49,992 bases of DNA from CAZFBA01 sp964517135 (GTDB lineage: Bacteria; Cyanobacteriota; Vampirovibrionia; JBFMGH01), in the NCBI GenBank assembly GCA_964517135.1, contig CAZFBA010000029.1, positions 1 to 49,992 of the forward strand. Direction: 5' to 3'. The translations under genes and the position numbers were made by a program. Below are positions 35,284 to 44,580 of this stretch, piece by piece. The notes beneath the pieces are model-generated. The model was not told where the DNA came from. It did no database searches and saw nothing but the letters and a program-made list of their open reading frames with translations. Within the stretch, counting starts at the first letter, position 1. Each line of letters opens with the position of its first letter.

Positions 35284-37191
35284 ATGCTTGAATCACTCCG
35301 GAATATAATAGACAGGATATCCCGCTACGACAGCCTCGTAGGTGAATATGAAAAGGCGGCAGAAAACGTGCCTACAGCCGCCAAAGCCTACATCAACTGG
35401 GGAGTTCAAATTGCAAGCAGAGGCAACTTTCTTGAAGCAATGAATAAATTTCAGGCCTCAATCAACATTTCCCCCAGAGAACCAGAAGGATACACGAACT
35501 GGGGAGTTGCTCTTGCCCGAATGGGAAAATATGAAGAGGCTATAGAAAAATTCAGGGAAGCTGCAAAAGTCAACCCCGAGTACGCTCAGGTTTATGTGCT
35601 CTGGGGAGCAGCTTTATCAGAACTTAACCGGCTTGAAGAAGCTGAAAAACGTTATGAAAAGGCTACTGACCTGGCTCCATCTAACATTGAAGCTTTTGTT
35701 AACTGGGGTGTATGCCTTGCACGTCAGAAAAAATTTAACCTTGCAGTAGATAAATTCTCTACGGCTATTTCTTTAAACCCCTCTCACTATCAGGCTTATT
35801 TTCTGTGGGGGGCTGTTATAGCCGAGCAGGGTCAATATGAAGATTCAATAGAAAAGTTTGAAACAGCCATAAAAATTAATCCACAGCATGCTGATGCCTA
35901 TCATTTTCTTTCAGTAGCACAGAACAAGCTGGGCCAATATCAGGAAGCCATAGGCAATACACATATGGCGCTTAAGTTTAACCCGTTGAAGTTTGATGCC
36001 TTCATCAATCAGGGTGATGCATACAGCAATTTAGGTAGCTATGAAATTGCCATTGAAAGTTACAAAAAAGCACTGGATATCAATAAGCAAGCCCTTGATG
36101 CCTATATTAGCTGGGGCATAACTCTTAACAGAATGAACCGGGCCGAAGAAGCCATAGAGAAATTTAAAAAAGCTCTTGAGATCTCTCCCGGTGCTACCAA
36201 TGCACGATATTACCTGGGGTCAACGCTGGCAGACCTCTCTCGCTTTGAAGAAGCTATTATCCACTATGAAGAGATTTATCAGGATTCTCCTTCATATTAT
36301 GACAACCTGATTAACTATGGTATGGCTCTAAATCGCCTTGAAAGATATGATCAGGCTCTTGTCAAATTTAAAGAAGCACTTAATGTCAATACTGAATCTG
36401 TTCAGGCCAATTATTATATTGCCTCAATATATTCCAGTAAAAGTCTGTATGAAAAAGCTACCGCCTATTATGAAAAGGTTATAGCCATAAATAATCAGCA
36501 TATTGACTCTTATATCGGTCTTGCTCTTGCTCTAAACCAGCTTGACAAACCTGAAGAAGCCATCAGCAAAATGAGAACTTGTGTAAAACAACAACCCGAA
36601 AATGCTAATGTTTATTATATTTACGGTTTAATACTTTCCAAGTATGATAAATGGCTTAAGGATGCAGCTGATAAATTCAAGAAAACTATTGAGCTTGACC
36701 CTTATTATATTGATGCTTACATAACCCTGGGAGAAGTACTTTTAAAGCTGAAAAAACCTTCTGAAGCCACAAAAATATTTGTAAGTGCACTTGATATAGA
36801 TCCGGATCAACCAAACGCAATCTTTATGATAGGAGTTTCATACGCTGAAAGTGCTAAACTCATTGAAGAAAAAACAGAATACAAAGATAAAGTTGATACA
36901 CTGTACCAAAAAGCACTTGCTTACTATCTTAAAACACTTGAGAAATCACCCGACCATATAGAAGCCCGGGTAAACATAGCCTATCTAAAAGCCAAGCAGG
37001 GCGATATGGAGACTTTCCTTGAAGATTTCAGTGAAATACAGCAAAAATACCCTGATCAAAAAGCTATTATAACCTTTTATCTAGGGCAGGCTTATGATCA
37101 GCTTGGTATTGCTGACAAAGCAAAAGAACAGTTTGATAATGCTCTTGCAATGGATCCAGAACTAGTCAACTTTCTTCCAGATGGTTATTAG
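35284..37191 (+). CDS. Large TPR-repeat protein, about 17 repeats
   Basis: 635 residues composed almost wholly of 34-residue TPR units (for example AYINWGVQIASRGNFLEAM, EGYTNWGVALARMGKYEEAI). They are unusually regular and share an uncommon Asn/Leu-Trp-Gly motif ([NILV]-x-WG) in the first helix of the early repeats. No signal peptide; the N-terminal 30 residues are non-TPR and helical. Expected to be a cytoplasmic protein-binding superhelix. AGAGG precedes the ATG. Divergent from the PMT-like transferase (243 bases apart). TPR proteins of this kind often accompany glycosyltransferases, but this link is only positional. Confidence 0.9.
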   Translation: MLESLRNIIDRISRYDSLVGEYEKAAENVPTAAKAYINWGVQIASRGNFLEAMNKFQASINISPREPEGYTNWGVALARMGKYEEAIEKFREAAKVNPEYAQVYVLWGAALSELNRLEEAEKRYEKATDLAPSNIEAFVNWGVCLARQKKFNLAVDKFSTAISLNPSHYQAYFLWGAVIAEQGQYEDSIEKFETAIKINPQHADAYHFLSVAQNKLGQYQEAIGNTHMALKFNPLKFDAFINQGDAYSNLGSYEIAIESYKKALDINKQALDAYISWGITLNRMNRAEEAIEKFKKALEISPGATNARYYLGSTLADLSRFEEAIIHYEEIYQDSPSYYDNLINYGMALNRLERYDQALVKFKEALNVNTESVQANYYIASIYSSKSLYEKATAYYEKVIAINNQHIDSYIGLALALNQLDKPEEAISKMRTCVKQQPENANVYYIYGLILSKYDKWLKDAADKFKKTIELDPYYIDAYITLGEVLLKLKKPSEATKIFVSALDIDPDQPNAIFMIGVSYAESAKLIEEKTEYKDKVDTLYQKALAYYLKTLEKSPDHIEARVNIAYLKAKQGDMETFLEDFSEIQQKYPDQKAIITFYLGQAYDQLGIADKAKEQFDNALAMDPELVNFLPDGY

Positions 37192-37271
37192 CTGCTTAGC
37201 CTGACATAAATTATAATACCGGGTTGCATTCTTTTCATTACCATACAAGGAAATTTATTTCAGTACCTTAG

Positions 37272-37292
37272 ACCCTGAAACAAGTTCAGGGT
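37272..37292. repeat. REP-like palindrome ACCCTGAA/TTCAGGGT
   Basis: Perfect 8-bp arms around ACAAG, embedded in CTTAGACCCTGAAACAAG and followed by GACAAAAATT. The form resembles short palindromic repeats scattered in many bacterial genomes. It could also terminate transcription after the TPR gene, though the T-run is weak on both strands. Confidence 0.5.
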
Positions 37293-37396
37293 GACAAAAA
37301 TTGTCAATTGCTCGCAAAACAGCATATCAGGTTCTTTTGAGGGTTAACCTGGCTCATTATCTATGGAATCAGTTGCATTTTGATGGCAACTTAGTA

Positions 37397-38302
37397 TTAT
37401 TTAACGTTTGCAGGCAGCAGGTTAGCTGAATCCTTAAGCATTTCTTTGATACAGTTTTGCTGGGATGCATTAATTGGTACCAGTGGTAACCTTACGTTAT
37501 CGTTCTCTATTACACCTGTTTCTTTTAAAGCATATTTAAGTGGTGTAGGGTTCGGAGCGATAAACAGTGTTTTGAAGACAGGGTAACATTCTCTTTGTAA
37601 CCTTGCAGCTTCTTGAACTTTTCCGGATTTATAGTTTTTTATCATTTCTTTCATTTTGTTACCAATAAGATGAGAAGCCACAGATATTACCCCAAAAGCA
37701 CCAAGAGACATCATAGGCAGTGTCAGGCTGTCATCTCCGCTGTAAACAACAAAGTTATCTGGGGTCAGCTTTGTTATTTCTGTTACCTGATCCATGTCAG
37801 GGTGTGATTGCTTAACTGCAATAATGTTTTTGTTCTCTTTAGCTATCTCAGCGATAGTCTGTGGGAGCATGTTAACGCCTGTGCGGCTTTGAATGTTATA
37901 CATAATAATGGGTGTATCAACACTGCGAGCTACAGTGTCAAAATGTGCTTTCATTCCTTCCTGTGAAGGCTTGTTATAATAAGGTACAACAGTAAGTAGT
38001 GCATCTGCCCCTTTTTTAGACATTTCTTTTGCTAGCTGAACAGACTTATCGGTATTATTTGTGCCTGCCCCAACAAGTATTTTAGCTTTATTGCCCACTG
38101 CACTCTTAACAGTAGCAATCATTTCTTTTACTTCATCTGGTGAAAGAGTTGGTGATTCTCCGGTAGTGCCTGAGACCAGTATGGTATCAGTACCATTGTC
38201 AACAAGGTACCTGGCAAGCTTTTCTACCTGAGAATAGTCGACTTTAAGATCTCTGTCGAACGGTGTTATCATTGCTGTAACGAGTTCACCTAAAAAAGTC
38301 AT
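37397..38302 (-). CDS. dapA: 4-Hydroxy-tetrahydrodipicolinate synthase
   Basis: Condenses pyruvate with aspartate semialdehyde. It is 301 residues, TIM barrel. Motifs: GTTGESPTL (45-53), Y135 (catalytic triad), NIQSRTG with R140, and Schiff-base lysine K164 (IIAVKQSHPD). The context around K164 (KQSHPD rather than the common K[EQ]A[ST]GD) and SRTG instead of GRTG are mild deviations. AAAGGAAA sits before the ATG. Third gene of dapB-asd-dapA. Most likely DapA, given the operon; other lyases of the family are less likely. Confidence 0.94.
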   Translation of the reverse strand: MTFLGELVTAMITPFDRDLKVDYSQVEKLARYLVDNGTDTILVSGTTGESPTLSPDEVKEMIATVKSAVGNKAKILVGAGTNNTDKSVQLAKEMSKKGADALLTVVPYYNKPSQEGMKAHFDTVARSVDTPIIMYNIQSRTGVNMLPQTIAEIAKENKNIIAVKQSHPDMDQVTEITKLTPDNFVVYSGDDSLTLPMMSLGAFGVISVASHLIGNKMKEMIKNYKSGKVQEAARLQRECYPVFKTLFIAPNPTPLKYALKETGVIENDNVRLPLVPINASQQNCIKEMLKDSANLLPANVK

Positions 38303-38321
38303 ATAAATTTCCTTTCCTGAA

Positions 38322-39356
38322 TTAGGTTGTAACCTTTTGATAATTTAAAAGTTTCATTTCAACAAGCTTTTCAGCCAGTCTTACAGTATTAAGTGCAGCT
38401 CCTATCCTGAGATTGTCAGCAACAACCCACAGAGAAATGCCCGTAGGGCAAGAGATATCAGCTCTGATTCTGCCAACATAAACAGGATCCTGGCCGGCTG
38501 CATCCACTGGTGTAGGATAATTATTGCTGGAAGGGTCATCCCAGATTTCTACATATTCACTCTGTGAAAGTATTTCTCTCACTGTAGCAGGTGACATTTG
38601 TTTCTCAAATTCAAGTGTAACAGACTCACTGTGAGAAATAAAAACCGGTACTCTAACAGCTGTACAGCTAATCTGCATTTCAGGGGCATGAAGTATCTTT
38701 CTTGTTTCATTTACGACTTTCATTTCTTCTTTAGTGTATCCATTATCAAGAAAAGAGTCAATGTGTGGTATCAGGTTAAAGCCAATTACCTTCTGAAAAG
38801 ATTTAGGTGTATATGTTTCATCTTGCATAACTGCTTTTGTGCTTTCAAGAAGTTCATCTATAGCTTCTTTGCCTGCACCACTGACAGATTGATAAGTGGA
38901 AACGACCATTCGTTTTATTTTGTTAATCTCATGAAGTGGCTTTAATACTGGCATAAGTTGAGAAGTGGAGCAATTAGGGTTGGCGATAATACCTTTGTGC
39001 CATTTGAGGTCTTCATCGTTAACGCCAGCAATGACCAGCGGAACATCTTCTTTCATCCTGAATGCGCTTGTGTTATCTACTATGACAGCTCCTCTTCTTA
39101 CGATCTCATCCACAAAACGCATACTTGTAGATGATCCTGCTGATGATAATACCAGATCAACATCATCAAAACTTTCCGGGGTGGTTTCTTCGATTGTAAG
39201 TTCTCTATCTTTAAACTTTATCTTTTTGCCTGCTGAACGTGCGCTGGCCAGAAGCTTAATACTTTTGTATGGGAAATTACGCTGTTCTAATATGCTGAGG
39301 ATTTCTCCTCCTACAACGCCTGTAGCACCTAATACAGCAATTCTTGGGTCAGTCAT
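38322..39356 (-). CDS. asd: Aspartate-semialdehyde dehydrogenase
   Basis: Reduces aspartyl phosphate to aspartate semialdehyde with NADPH. It is 344 residues from the ATG at 39356, chosen because AGAGAGG lies just upstream and the protein then begins MTDPRIAVLGATGVVG; an upstream start adds only six residues (MTREVT). The NADP-binding GATGVVGGEIL and SSAGSS motifs are present. The nucleophilic Cys lies in NPNCSTSQL. The acid-base His lies in the usual region (VPVFISHSESV). Stop-to-start spacing of 19 bases to dapA and 47 from dapB shows one operon. Confidence 0.96.
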   Translation of the reverse strand: MTDPRIAVLGATGVVGGEILSILEQRNFPYKSIKLLASARSAGKKIKFKDRELTIEETTPESFDDVDLVLSSAGSSTSMRFVDEIVRRGAVIVDNTSAFRMKEDVPLVIAGVNDEDLKWHKGIIANPNCSTSQLMPVLKPLHEINKIKRMVVSTYQSVSGAGKEAIDELLESTKAVMQDETYTPKSFQKVIGFNLIPHIDSFLDNGYTKEEMKVVNETRKILHAPEMQISCTAVRVPVFISHSESVTLEFEKQMSPATVREILSQSEYVEIWDDPSSNNYPTPVDAAGQDPVYVGRIRADISCPTGISLWVVADNLRIGAALNTVRLAEKLVEMKLLNYQKVTT

Positions 39357-39403
39357 GGTTACCTCTCTTGTCATTTCACGTGTAAACGGTTTCTGTATTG
39401 TAC

Positions 39404-40213
39404 CTATAAAATGTTTTCCAGTCCATACACTATTTTGTTTTGTGACATTGCATTTCTAATAGCAAGAATTACACCTGGCATAAAGGATACTCTATCAAAA
39501 GAATCATGACGTATGGTTAGCATTTGACCTGGCCCTGCTAGATATACTTCTTGATGAGCAACAAGACCCGGTAATCTAACAGAATGTATGTGAATATTAT
39601 TCTCTGATACCCCTCCTCTGGAACCTTTAAGAGTTTCTTTATCATCTATATTAGTTTTGCCAAAAGTTTTTTGCACAGAACCCATCAGTTCAGCTGTTTT
39701 AATAGCAGTGCCTGAAGGGGCATCGAGTTTTTTGTTGTGGTGCAATTCCAGTATTTCAGCGTGGTCAAAATATTCACTTGCTTTTTTAGCAAACTGCATC
39801 ATCAGAACAGCACCTATAGCAAAGTTTGGGGCTATCATACCCCCGAGATTCTTTTCTTCAGATTGTTTTATGATTTCCTGAAGCTGATTTGCGGTGAGTC
39901 CAGTAGTACCTATGATGGGGCTAACATTTTTTTCTATCATGGTAACTGTATGCTCATAAACCAGTGCCGGATTTGTAAAGTCAACAGCAGCATCAACTTT
40001 TAGTTGTTCAAGTGCATTTTTAAGTTTTTTGTTCAGAACAATATTTTTGCTTTTATTCAGAAGATTTTTGTCTGCAAAATTTTCCAGATTATCTGATATA
40101 TCAACCAGTGCGACAATTTCCATATCCTCTTGTTCTTGTACTGCTTTAACGACAGCCTGTCCCATCCTTCCGCAGGCACCAGAAATAAGCACTTTTATTT
40201 TATCTGCGCACAT
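39404..40213 (-). CDS. dapB: 4-Hydroxy-tetrahydrodipicolinate reductase
   Basis: NAD(P)H-dependent reductase that makes tetrahydrodipicolinate, the DapL substrate. It is 269 residues from the ATG at 40213, chosen because GAGG lies 5 bases upstream; a GTG two codons earlier is possible. The N-terminal nucleotide-binding GACGRMGQAV is present. The catalytic His and Lys lie in ELHHNKKLDAPSGTAIKTA, matching the family's HxxxK and SGTA motifs. First gene of the dapB-asd-dapA operon. No lysine riboswitch is visible in the 180 bases upstream. Confidence 0.96.
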   Translation of the reverse strand: MCADKIKVLISGACGRMGQAVVKAVQEQEDMEIVALVDISDNLENFADKNLLNKSKNIVLNKKLKNALEQLKVDAAVDFTNPALVYEHTVTMIEKNVSPIIGTTGLTANQLQEIIKQSEEKNLGGMIAPNFAIGAVLMMQFAKKASEYFDHAEILELHHNKKLDAPSGTAIKTAELMGSVQKTFGKTNIDDKETLKGSRGGVSENNIHIHSVRLPGLVAHQEVYLAGPGQMLTIRHDSFDRVSFMPGVILAIRNAMSQNKIVYGLENIL

Positions 40214-40428
40214 ATTCACCTCATTTTAAAACTTTTAATAGCTCAACAATTTGTCCTGTTATTATCTCATAAAAAAATCTATGTTCAAATTTAAAATGGT
40301 TCAGAAATACTTGAGGTTAATCCATAATCGCTAATTTGGTTCTGAATAAAGTTAAATTTAATTGTGTTATTTCTATTATATTTTATGGTTATAATTAATT
40401 GCTTTCGGCTCTGATTGCTGGCTTTATA

Positions 40429-40797
40429 ATGTTAAAATTCTTTACTCTTTTTACCAAACAAACATTTAATACTATGATTTTTTGTATGAGAAGATTTATA
40501 CTATATTTAACAGCATATAATATAATTTTTACTTTATCCCGGCTTGTTTTTGCAGTAGTGGATCCGGGTAATTCTTTTCTCAGAGCACTTCAATTTCATG
40601 ATAATACCATTTATGTTCTCATACCGGTCTTTATATTCTGGAGTTTGCTATATTTTACTATACCGGCGGCTATATATGTAACTGTAGGTAGTGCTACAAA
40701 AAGAATAAACCGTTTCAACCTTTCAACACTTACTATAAACAGCGCAGCCTGCCTGACAATGGTTATGCTTTGCTTTATGTTTGGTTTTAACTATTAA
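40429..40797 (+). CDS. Small multi-pass membrane protein of unknown function
   Basis: 122 residues from the ATG at 40429; the frame is open from a TTG at 40399. Three hydrophobic segments: about 20-42 (ILYLTAYNIIFTLSRLVFAV), about 60-85 (YVLIPVFIFWSLLYFTIPAA) and about 102-120 (ACLTMVMLCFMFGF). Family not recognised. No convincing ribosome-binding site before either start, so the start is uncertain. Lies alone, divergent from dapB. Composition is that of a real membrane protein, but conservation has not been tested. Confidence 0.55.
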   Translation: MLKFFTLFTKQTFNTMIFCMRRFILYLTAYNIIFTLSRLVFAVVDPGNSFLRALQFHDNTIYVLIPVFIFWSLLYFTIPAAIYVTVGSATKRINRFNLSTLTINSAACLTMVMLCFMFGFNY

Positions 40798-41179
40798 TTA
40801 ACCTTTCTAAAACATGCCCTTATAATTCTTAAAGATTATTCAGGATAAATAAGTTTTCATATCTACTTGATAAAAGTGTTATGAGTTTAGATAAGCTTCT
40901 TTTTCTAATAATATATGCTTAAATTGTATTATTAATTTATATTAATCTTGCTTAAGCCTGAAATGCCGTTAATTCTGGCACATTCATTGTAGTAATTATC
41001 TTTTTTGCTTGCAAATGATGGTTTTTTTCGCTTAAGTTATAATGTATATTTATTCCTGTTTGTATCAACATCTTAACAAGTTTGGCATATCTATATATAG
41101 TGATAAAATAAGACTAATCAGTGCGAGAAAAAGAAGAATACTGATAATACTTAACTAAATTAAATGAGAGGTAAACCAA
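40798..41179. other. Intergenic region, 382 bases
   Basis: A+T-rich upstream region of the exported TPR gene. GAGAGG at about 41166-41171 serves the GTG start. No gene, terminator or known repeat seen. Confidence 0.45.
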
Positions 41180-42091
41180 GTGAAGAAAAAAGTATTAGTC
41201 GCAACCATCGCCTTTCTTATGATCATCGCAAGCACCACCCTCAATAAAGTAGAAGCAAAATCAGTAAATCATAACCCTTCTCCACAGGCAGAAGCCCACT
41301 TTAAAAAAGGTATAAGTCATTCTGTTAGAGGAAATCTCGGAGAGGCATTAAAAGAATATCAGTCAGCCATTAATATAGACCCTTATTATGCTCTGGCATA
41401 CAATAATTTAGGCTATGTTTACAGGCAGCTTGGCAAAGTTGATATGGCTATTGACTATTATAAAAAGGCTTTAGATCTCAACCCTAAAGATGATACCAGT
41501 CACACTAACCTTGCCAGTGCTTATGGCAGCAAAGGCCTCTATGACAAGGCAATAGAATGTTATCATAATGCACTTGAGATTGATCCTGGTTCAATTACAG
41601 TTGAGCTGGCACTGGAAAAAATTTATAAAAAGAAAGCTAAAGCAGAAAATAAAACTGTTGAAGAAGTTGAAGCAGAAATGTTAGCTCTCTACCCGCCAAA
41701 AGATACCGGGCCGAGTTATTCTAAATATCTTCATTTACTTGAAGAAACTAAAACTGAAAAAGAAACTATAAAAGAAGAGATTACAATCGTAGAAACAGAA
41801 GATTCTTTAGAAGTAGAATCTATAACTGAGATGGAAATAAAAGAAGACATGCCAGACGAACCGGGTTCAGTTAAGGCAGAAGCCGGGCCAACAAGTCTTC
41901 CTGCTATTAATATTCAAGAATACATTGAAGAAGAGCTGGAAGTTGAAGCCCCTGCCAACCAGCAGAGCACAACAACCGAACCTGAAGCTAATAAAGATAC
42001 TACCAATACTTCAATAGATACAGAAAACAAGGTGCATGAAATGCTATCAGACCCAAGAGTGGGTACCCTGATGGTTCTCTATCAGGATTAA
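41180..42091 (+). CDS. Exported TPR protein with acidic C-terminal region
   Basis: 303 residues from GTG (GAGAGG 9 bases upstream). A clear Sec-type signal peptide comprises KKK, a hydrophobic run (VLVATIAFLMIIAST) and a probable cleavage after VEA at about residue 26. Three TPRs cover about 34-137 (AEAHFKKGISHSVRGNLGEAL; YALAYNNLGYVYRQLGKV; SHTNLASAYGSKGLYDKAI). The remainder is Glu/Thr-rich and low in complexity (about 150-290), ending in a short conserved-looking block. Probably periplasmic or cell-surface. Partner unknown. Confidence 0.85.
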   Translation: MKKKVLVATIAFLMIIASTTLNKVEAKSVNHNPSPQAEAHFKKGISHSVRGNLGEALKEYQSAINIDPYYALAYNNLGYVYRQLGKVDMAIDYYKKALDLNPKDDTSHTNLASAYGSKGLYDKAIECYHNALEIDPGSITVELALEKIYKKKAKAENKTVEEVEAEMLALYPPKDTGPSYSKYLHLLEETKTEKETIKEEITIVETEDSLEVESITEMEIKEDMPDEPGSVKAEAGPTSLPAINIQEYIEEELEVEAPANQQSTTTEPEANKDTTNTSIDTENKVHEMLSDPRVGTLMVLYQD

Positions 42092-42131
42092 TAAACTGTA
42101 TCATTGCTGGATTTCTTAAAAGTTATTAATT

Positions 42132-42168
42132 AAGTCGTTTAACCTTTATAAATAGGGCTAAACGGCTT
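42132..42168. other. Imperfect hairpin after the exported TPR gene
   Basis: AAGTCGTTTAACC and GGGCTAAACGGCTT pair with a single mismatch or bulge around TTTATAAATA. It lies 40 bases after the stop at 42091. No T-run follows on either strand, so terminator function is doubtful. The rest of 42092-42393 is the MITE-like element. Confidence 0.4.
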
Positions 42169-42212
42169 CTAATAATAAGTTGTATTAAATAAGTAACAGT
42201 GTTTTATAAGGT

Positions 42213-42383
42213 CAATGCATAACTTAAAAATTTTTCGATTTTCAAAACCCAGATCCCGCCCACCCTAAAGGAAGGCATGGGATCTCACTCGCAGGCTGTG
42301 CCTGCTCGTTCAACCCATATCTTCACTTTTAAAATTTTTGAAAATCGAAAGCAATAAAGTTTATTGTTATAGTTATGCATTAG
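42213..42383. mobile_element. MITE-like element, copy 2
   Basis: 171 bases. Terminal inverted repeats are AATGCATAACT (42214-42224) and AGTTATGCATT (42371-42381), followed inward by CGATTTTCAAAA / TTTTGAAAATCG. The GC-rich interior matches 29640-29808 almost throughout. No reading frame or transposase. Sits between the exported TPR gene and the amidohydrolase gene. Confidence 0.75.
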
Positions 42384-42393
42384 TTTTTTTACA

Positions 42394-43668
42394 CTAGCGT
42401 TGCTTTATCAACGATTTATTCTGATCCTGCTTATATACCGGGCGTGCTGTATCAAGAACAACATTCAGAAGGGTATTAGCACCTGCTTCAATATCTTTTT
42501 TATAAATCATTTCTTTTACGTTATGGCTAATACCATCCACGCAGGGTACAAAAACCATTGCAGCGGGGCAAATTGAGGCAATAATCTGTGCATCATGCCC
42601 TGCGGTGCTGTGCATTCTTTTTGTTGAATAGCCAAGCTTTTGGGCGTTATTTTCTACTCTGTTTACCATATCTTTGTTAAAGAAAGTAGGTTTAAAACGG
42701 GCCAGAGAACGTTTTGAATATCTGACACCTTCTTCGTTACAAACTTTCTTAATATAATCTTCAAGCATTCTTTCTGCCTGCTGTAAATCAGCCTCATCAG
42801 GGTTTCTCATATCAACTGTCATAACAACTTTATTGGGGCAAACGTTTACAAGACCCGGGTATACCTCCATTCGACCAATAGTAGCCACCTGATATTTGCC
42901 CAGTTCAGTTGTAATAGTTCTAGCATAGCTGGCAACCTGTGCAGCAGCATATCCAGGATCGTTTCTCAAGTTCATAGGGTAATAACCTGCATGACAGGAT
43001 TTACCTTCAAAAACGACCTCACACCAGGATATACCCTGTACAGACTCAACAACACCAATATCTATACCTTCCCTTTCAAGTACTGGCCCCTGTTCAATAT
43101 GAAGTTCAAAGAATGCACTGAGCTTATTATTACCTACTGGATCTTTTCCAGCATAACCGATACGTTTTAAACAGTCACCTACATTTGCACGGTATATACC
43201 AAAGGTACCCAGGGCTTCATTCAGAGGCATTTGCCCTGTATAAACAAGACTGCCCATCATATCTGGCTGAAACCTCGAACCCTCTTCATTAGTAAAAAAG
43301 GCAACTGCAAGAGGTAATTCGGTTTCAATATGATTTTCATTAAGAGTTTCTATTATTTCTAACCCGGCCAGAACTCCCAGACATCCGTCATAAGGGCCTG
43401 CTACCGTAACTGTATCAATATGTGATCCCATCATAACGGGAGGTGCATCAGTTTTGCCGGGTCTGCGAGCTACCACATTACCTATCATATCCACTGTAAT
43501 TGTCATGCCAAGCTCTTTCATCCAGTTAACAACCAGATTTCTACCTTCCCTGTCATCTTCTGTAAGGGCCAGACGGCTAACACCACCATCTTTTAAACCG
43601 CCTATTTTTGCAAGATCTGATAATCTTTCAGTTAATCTTCCGGTATTAATTCTTATCTGGTTGTTCAT
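42394..43668 (-). CDS. M20-family amidohydrolase (allantoate / N-carbamoyl-amino-acid hydrolase type)
   Basis: 424 residues of the M20 dinuclear metallo-hydrolase group with HyuC/AllC-type features: GSHIDTVTVAGPYDG (H83, D94), TNEEGSRF (E128/E129), ELHIEQGPVLE and HSTAGHDAQ with its histidine near the C-terminus. Such enzymes release ammonia and CO2 from carbamoyl or ureido compounds. Catalytic and dimerisation domains are both present at normal length. AGGAG precedes the ATG. The substrate (allantoate, ureidoglycine or N-carbamoyl-amino acid) cannot be decided, and no purine-degradation neighbours are seen. The second copy of the 16-bp palindrome lies about 60 bases upstream. Confidence 0.88.
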   Translation of the reverse strand: MNNQIRINTGRLTERLSDLAKIGGLKDGGVSRLALTEDDREGRNLVVNWMKELGMTITVDMIGNVVARRPGKTDAPPVMMGSHIDTVTVAGPYDGCLGVLAGLEIIETLNENHIETELPLAVAFFTNEEGSRFQPDMMGSLVYTGQMPLNEALGTFGIYRANVGDCLKRIGYAGKDPVGNNKLSAFFELHIEQGPVLEREGIDIGVVESVQGISWCEVVFEGKSCHAGYYPMNLRNDPGYAAAQVASYARTITTELGKYQVATIGRMEVYPGLVNVCPNKVVMTVDMRNPDEADLQQAERMLEDYIKKVCNEEGVRYSKRSLARFKPTFFNKDMVNRVENNAQKLGYSTKRMHSTAGHDAQIIASICPAAMVFVPCVDGISHNVKEMIYKKDIEAGANTLLNVVLDTARPVYKQDQNKSLIKQR

Positions 43669-43727
43669 GGTTTTCTCCTGTGGTTTAAATGATTACTTAA
43701 AGTTGTTTCTTACTGCAATAAATAAAT

Positions 43728-43743
43728 CAATACATATGTATTG
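43728..43743. promoter_or_regulatory. Perfect palindrome CAATACATATGTATTG (site 2)
   Basis: Same 16 bases as at 18944-18959, here extended to a 20-bp palindrome ATCAATACATATGTATTGAT (43726-43745). It lies about 60 bases upstream of the ATG of the amidohydrolase (43668, minus strand), a natural operator position. Confidence 0.5.
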
Positions 43744-44520
43744 ATCTGTTTATTAATTCTTTCTTTCTAAGAAAAACTCTTGCCTCTTTCATTTTTCAAC
43801 AAATACATTTAATTTTTGAAGCTAATAATTTTCAGGAGACATGAATTTTTCTTAGTCCTGTTAAAATGAATTATAGCTCTTTAAAGTTTTTTTTGTAGCC
43901 TCTTCAGAAATATTTATATCAAATAATACGGGAACACAATAGTAGCAAGGATGGTGTTATTATTAATATTTATTAATATAATATTTCCTATAATAAGCAA
44001 TATACTGACATAGAGAATTTATAGAGTTTTTAGAGCCTGCTATACGCAAAACTAAGAAAATTCCAAAAATTCATGATGCAATTTTATGGTTAAATCTATC
44101 GATGCCGTCAGGTTTTGAGTATGGCTGATTTTGTATCGTTCTTTTAATATTGTCGAATTTAGCCCTATTGTGTTGCTGTAGTGCCGACAGAAAACTAACA
44201 GCAAGGCAAACAAAACCAACAAGATTTACCAAAGGACTTGCATCCAATATCAAATACTAGCGAGAGGTATTTGCTTATTTAATACAGCTTTAATCAATGT
44301 ATACAACAGTTTTTTCCTGTTAATTCAGTATTGAAGCAGTTTGTATAATTGATAAGTATTAAAATTTCGGGTCTTTTCAGACAATCCTCATACACTAAAG
44401 TAGCGATCATCTAGTATTAAGTCGAGTAAATAGGTTTAAAGTGATCAACAGCGATTGCTGGAGATAGTAGAAAATTAGGGGGTTTAAAAAATTTGCAAGA
44501 TGTTTTATAGTATTCATAAT

Positions 44521-44580
44521 CAACAAATGCCTCCTTATTCTACATATCAGATAAGGAGGTTATTTGTTGAGCATTTTTTT
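44521..44580 (+). terminator. Strong hairpin terminator with no annotated upstream gene
   Basis: CAACAAATGCCTCCTTAT and ATAAGGAGGTTATTTGTTG form a stem of about 17 bp with one mismatch and a bulge, followed on the + strand by AGCATTTTTTTAATTTTTAT. No + strand gene lies within 3 kb upstream. It may end an unrecognised small RNA. Confidence 0.6.

Noticed and set aside
42132..42168. Hairpin after the exported TPR gene as an intrinsic terminator.
   Set aside because: No T-run follows the stem on either strand; listed only as a structure.
44071..44253. A 60-codon minus-strand frame with a hydrophobic stretch.
   Set aside because: TTG start, no ribosome-binding site, isolated in A+T-rich intergenic DNA.
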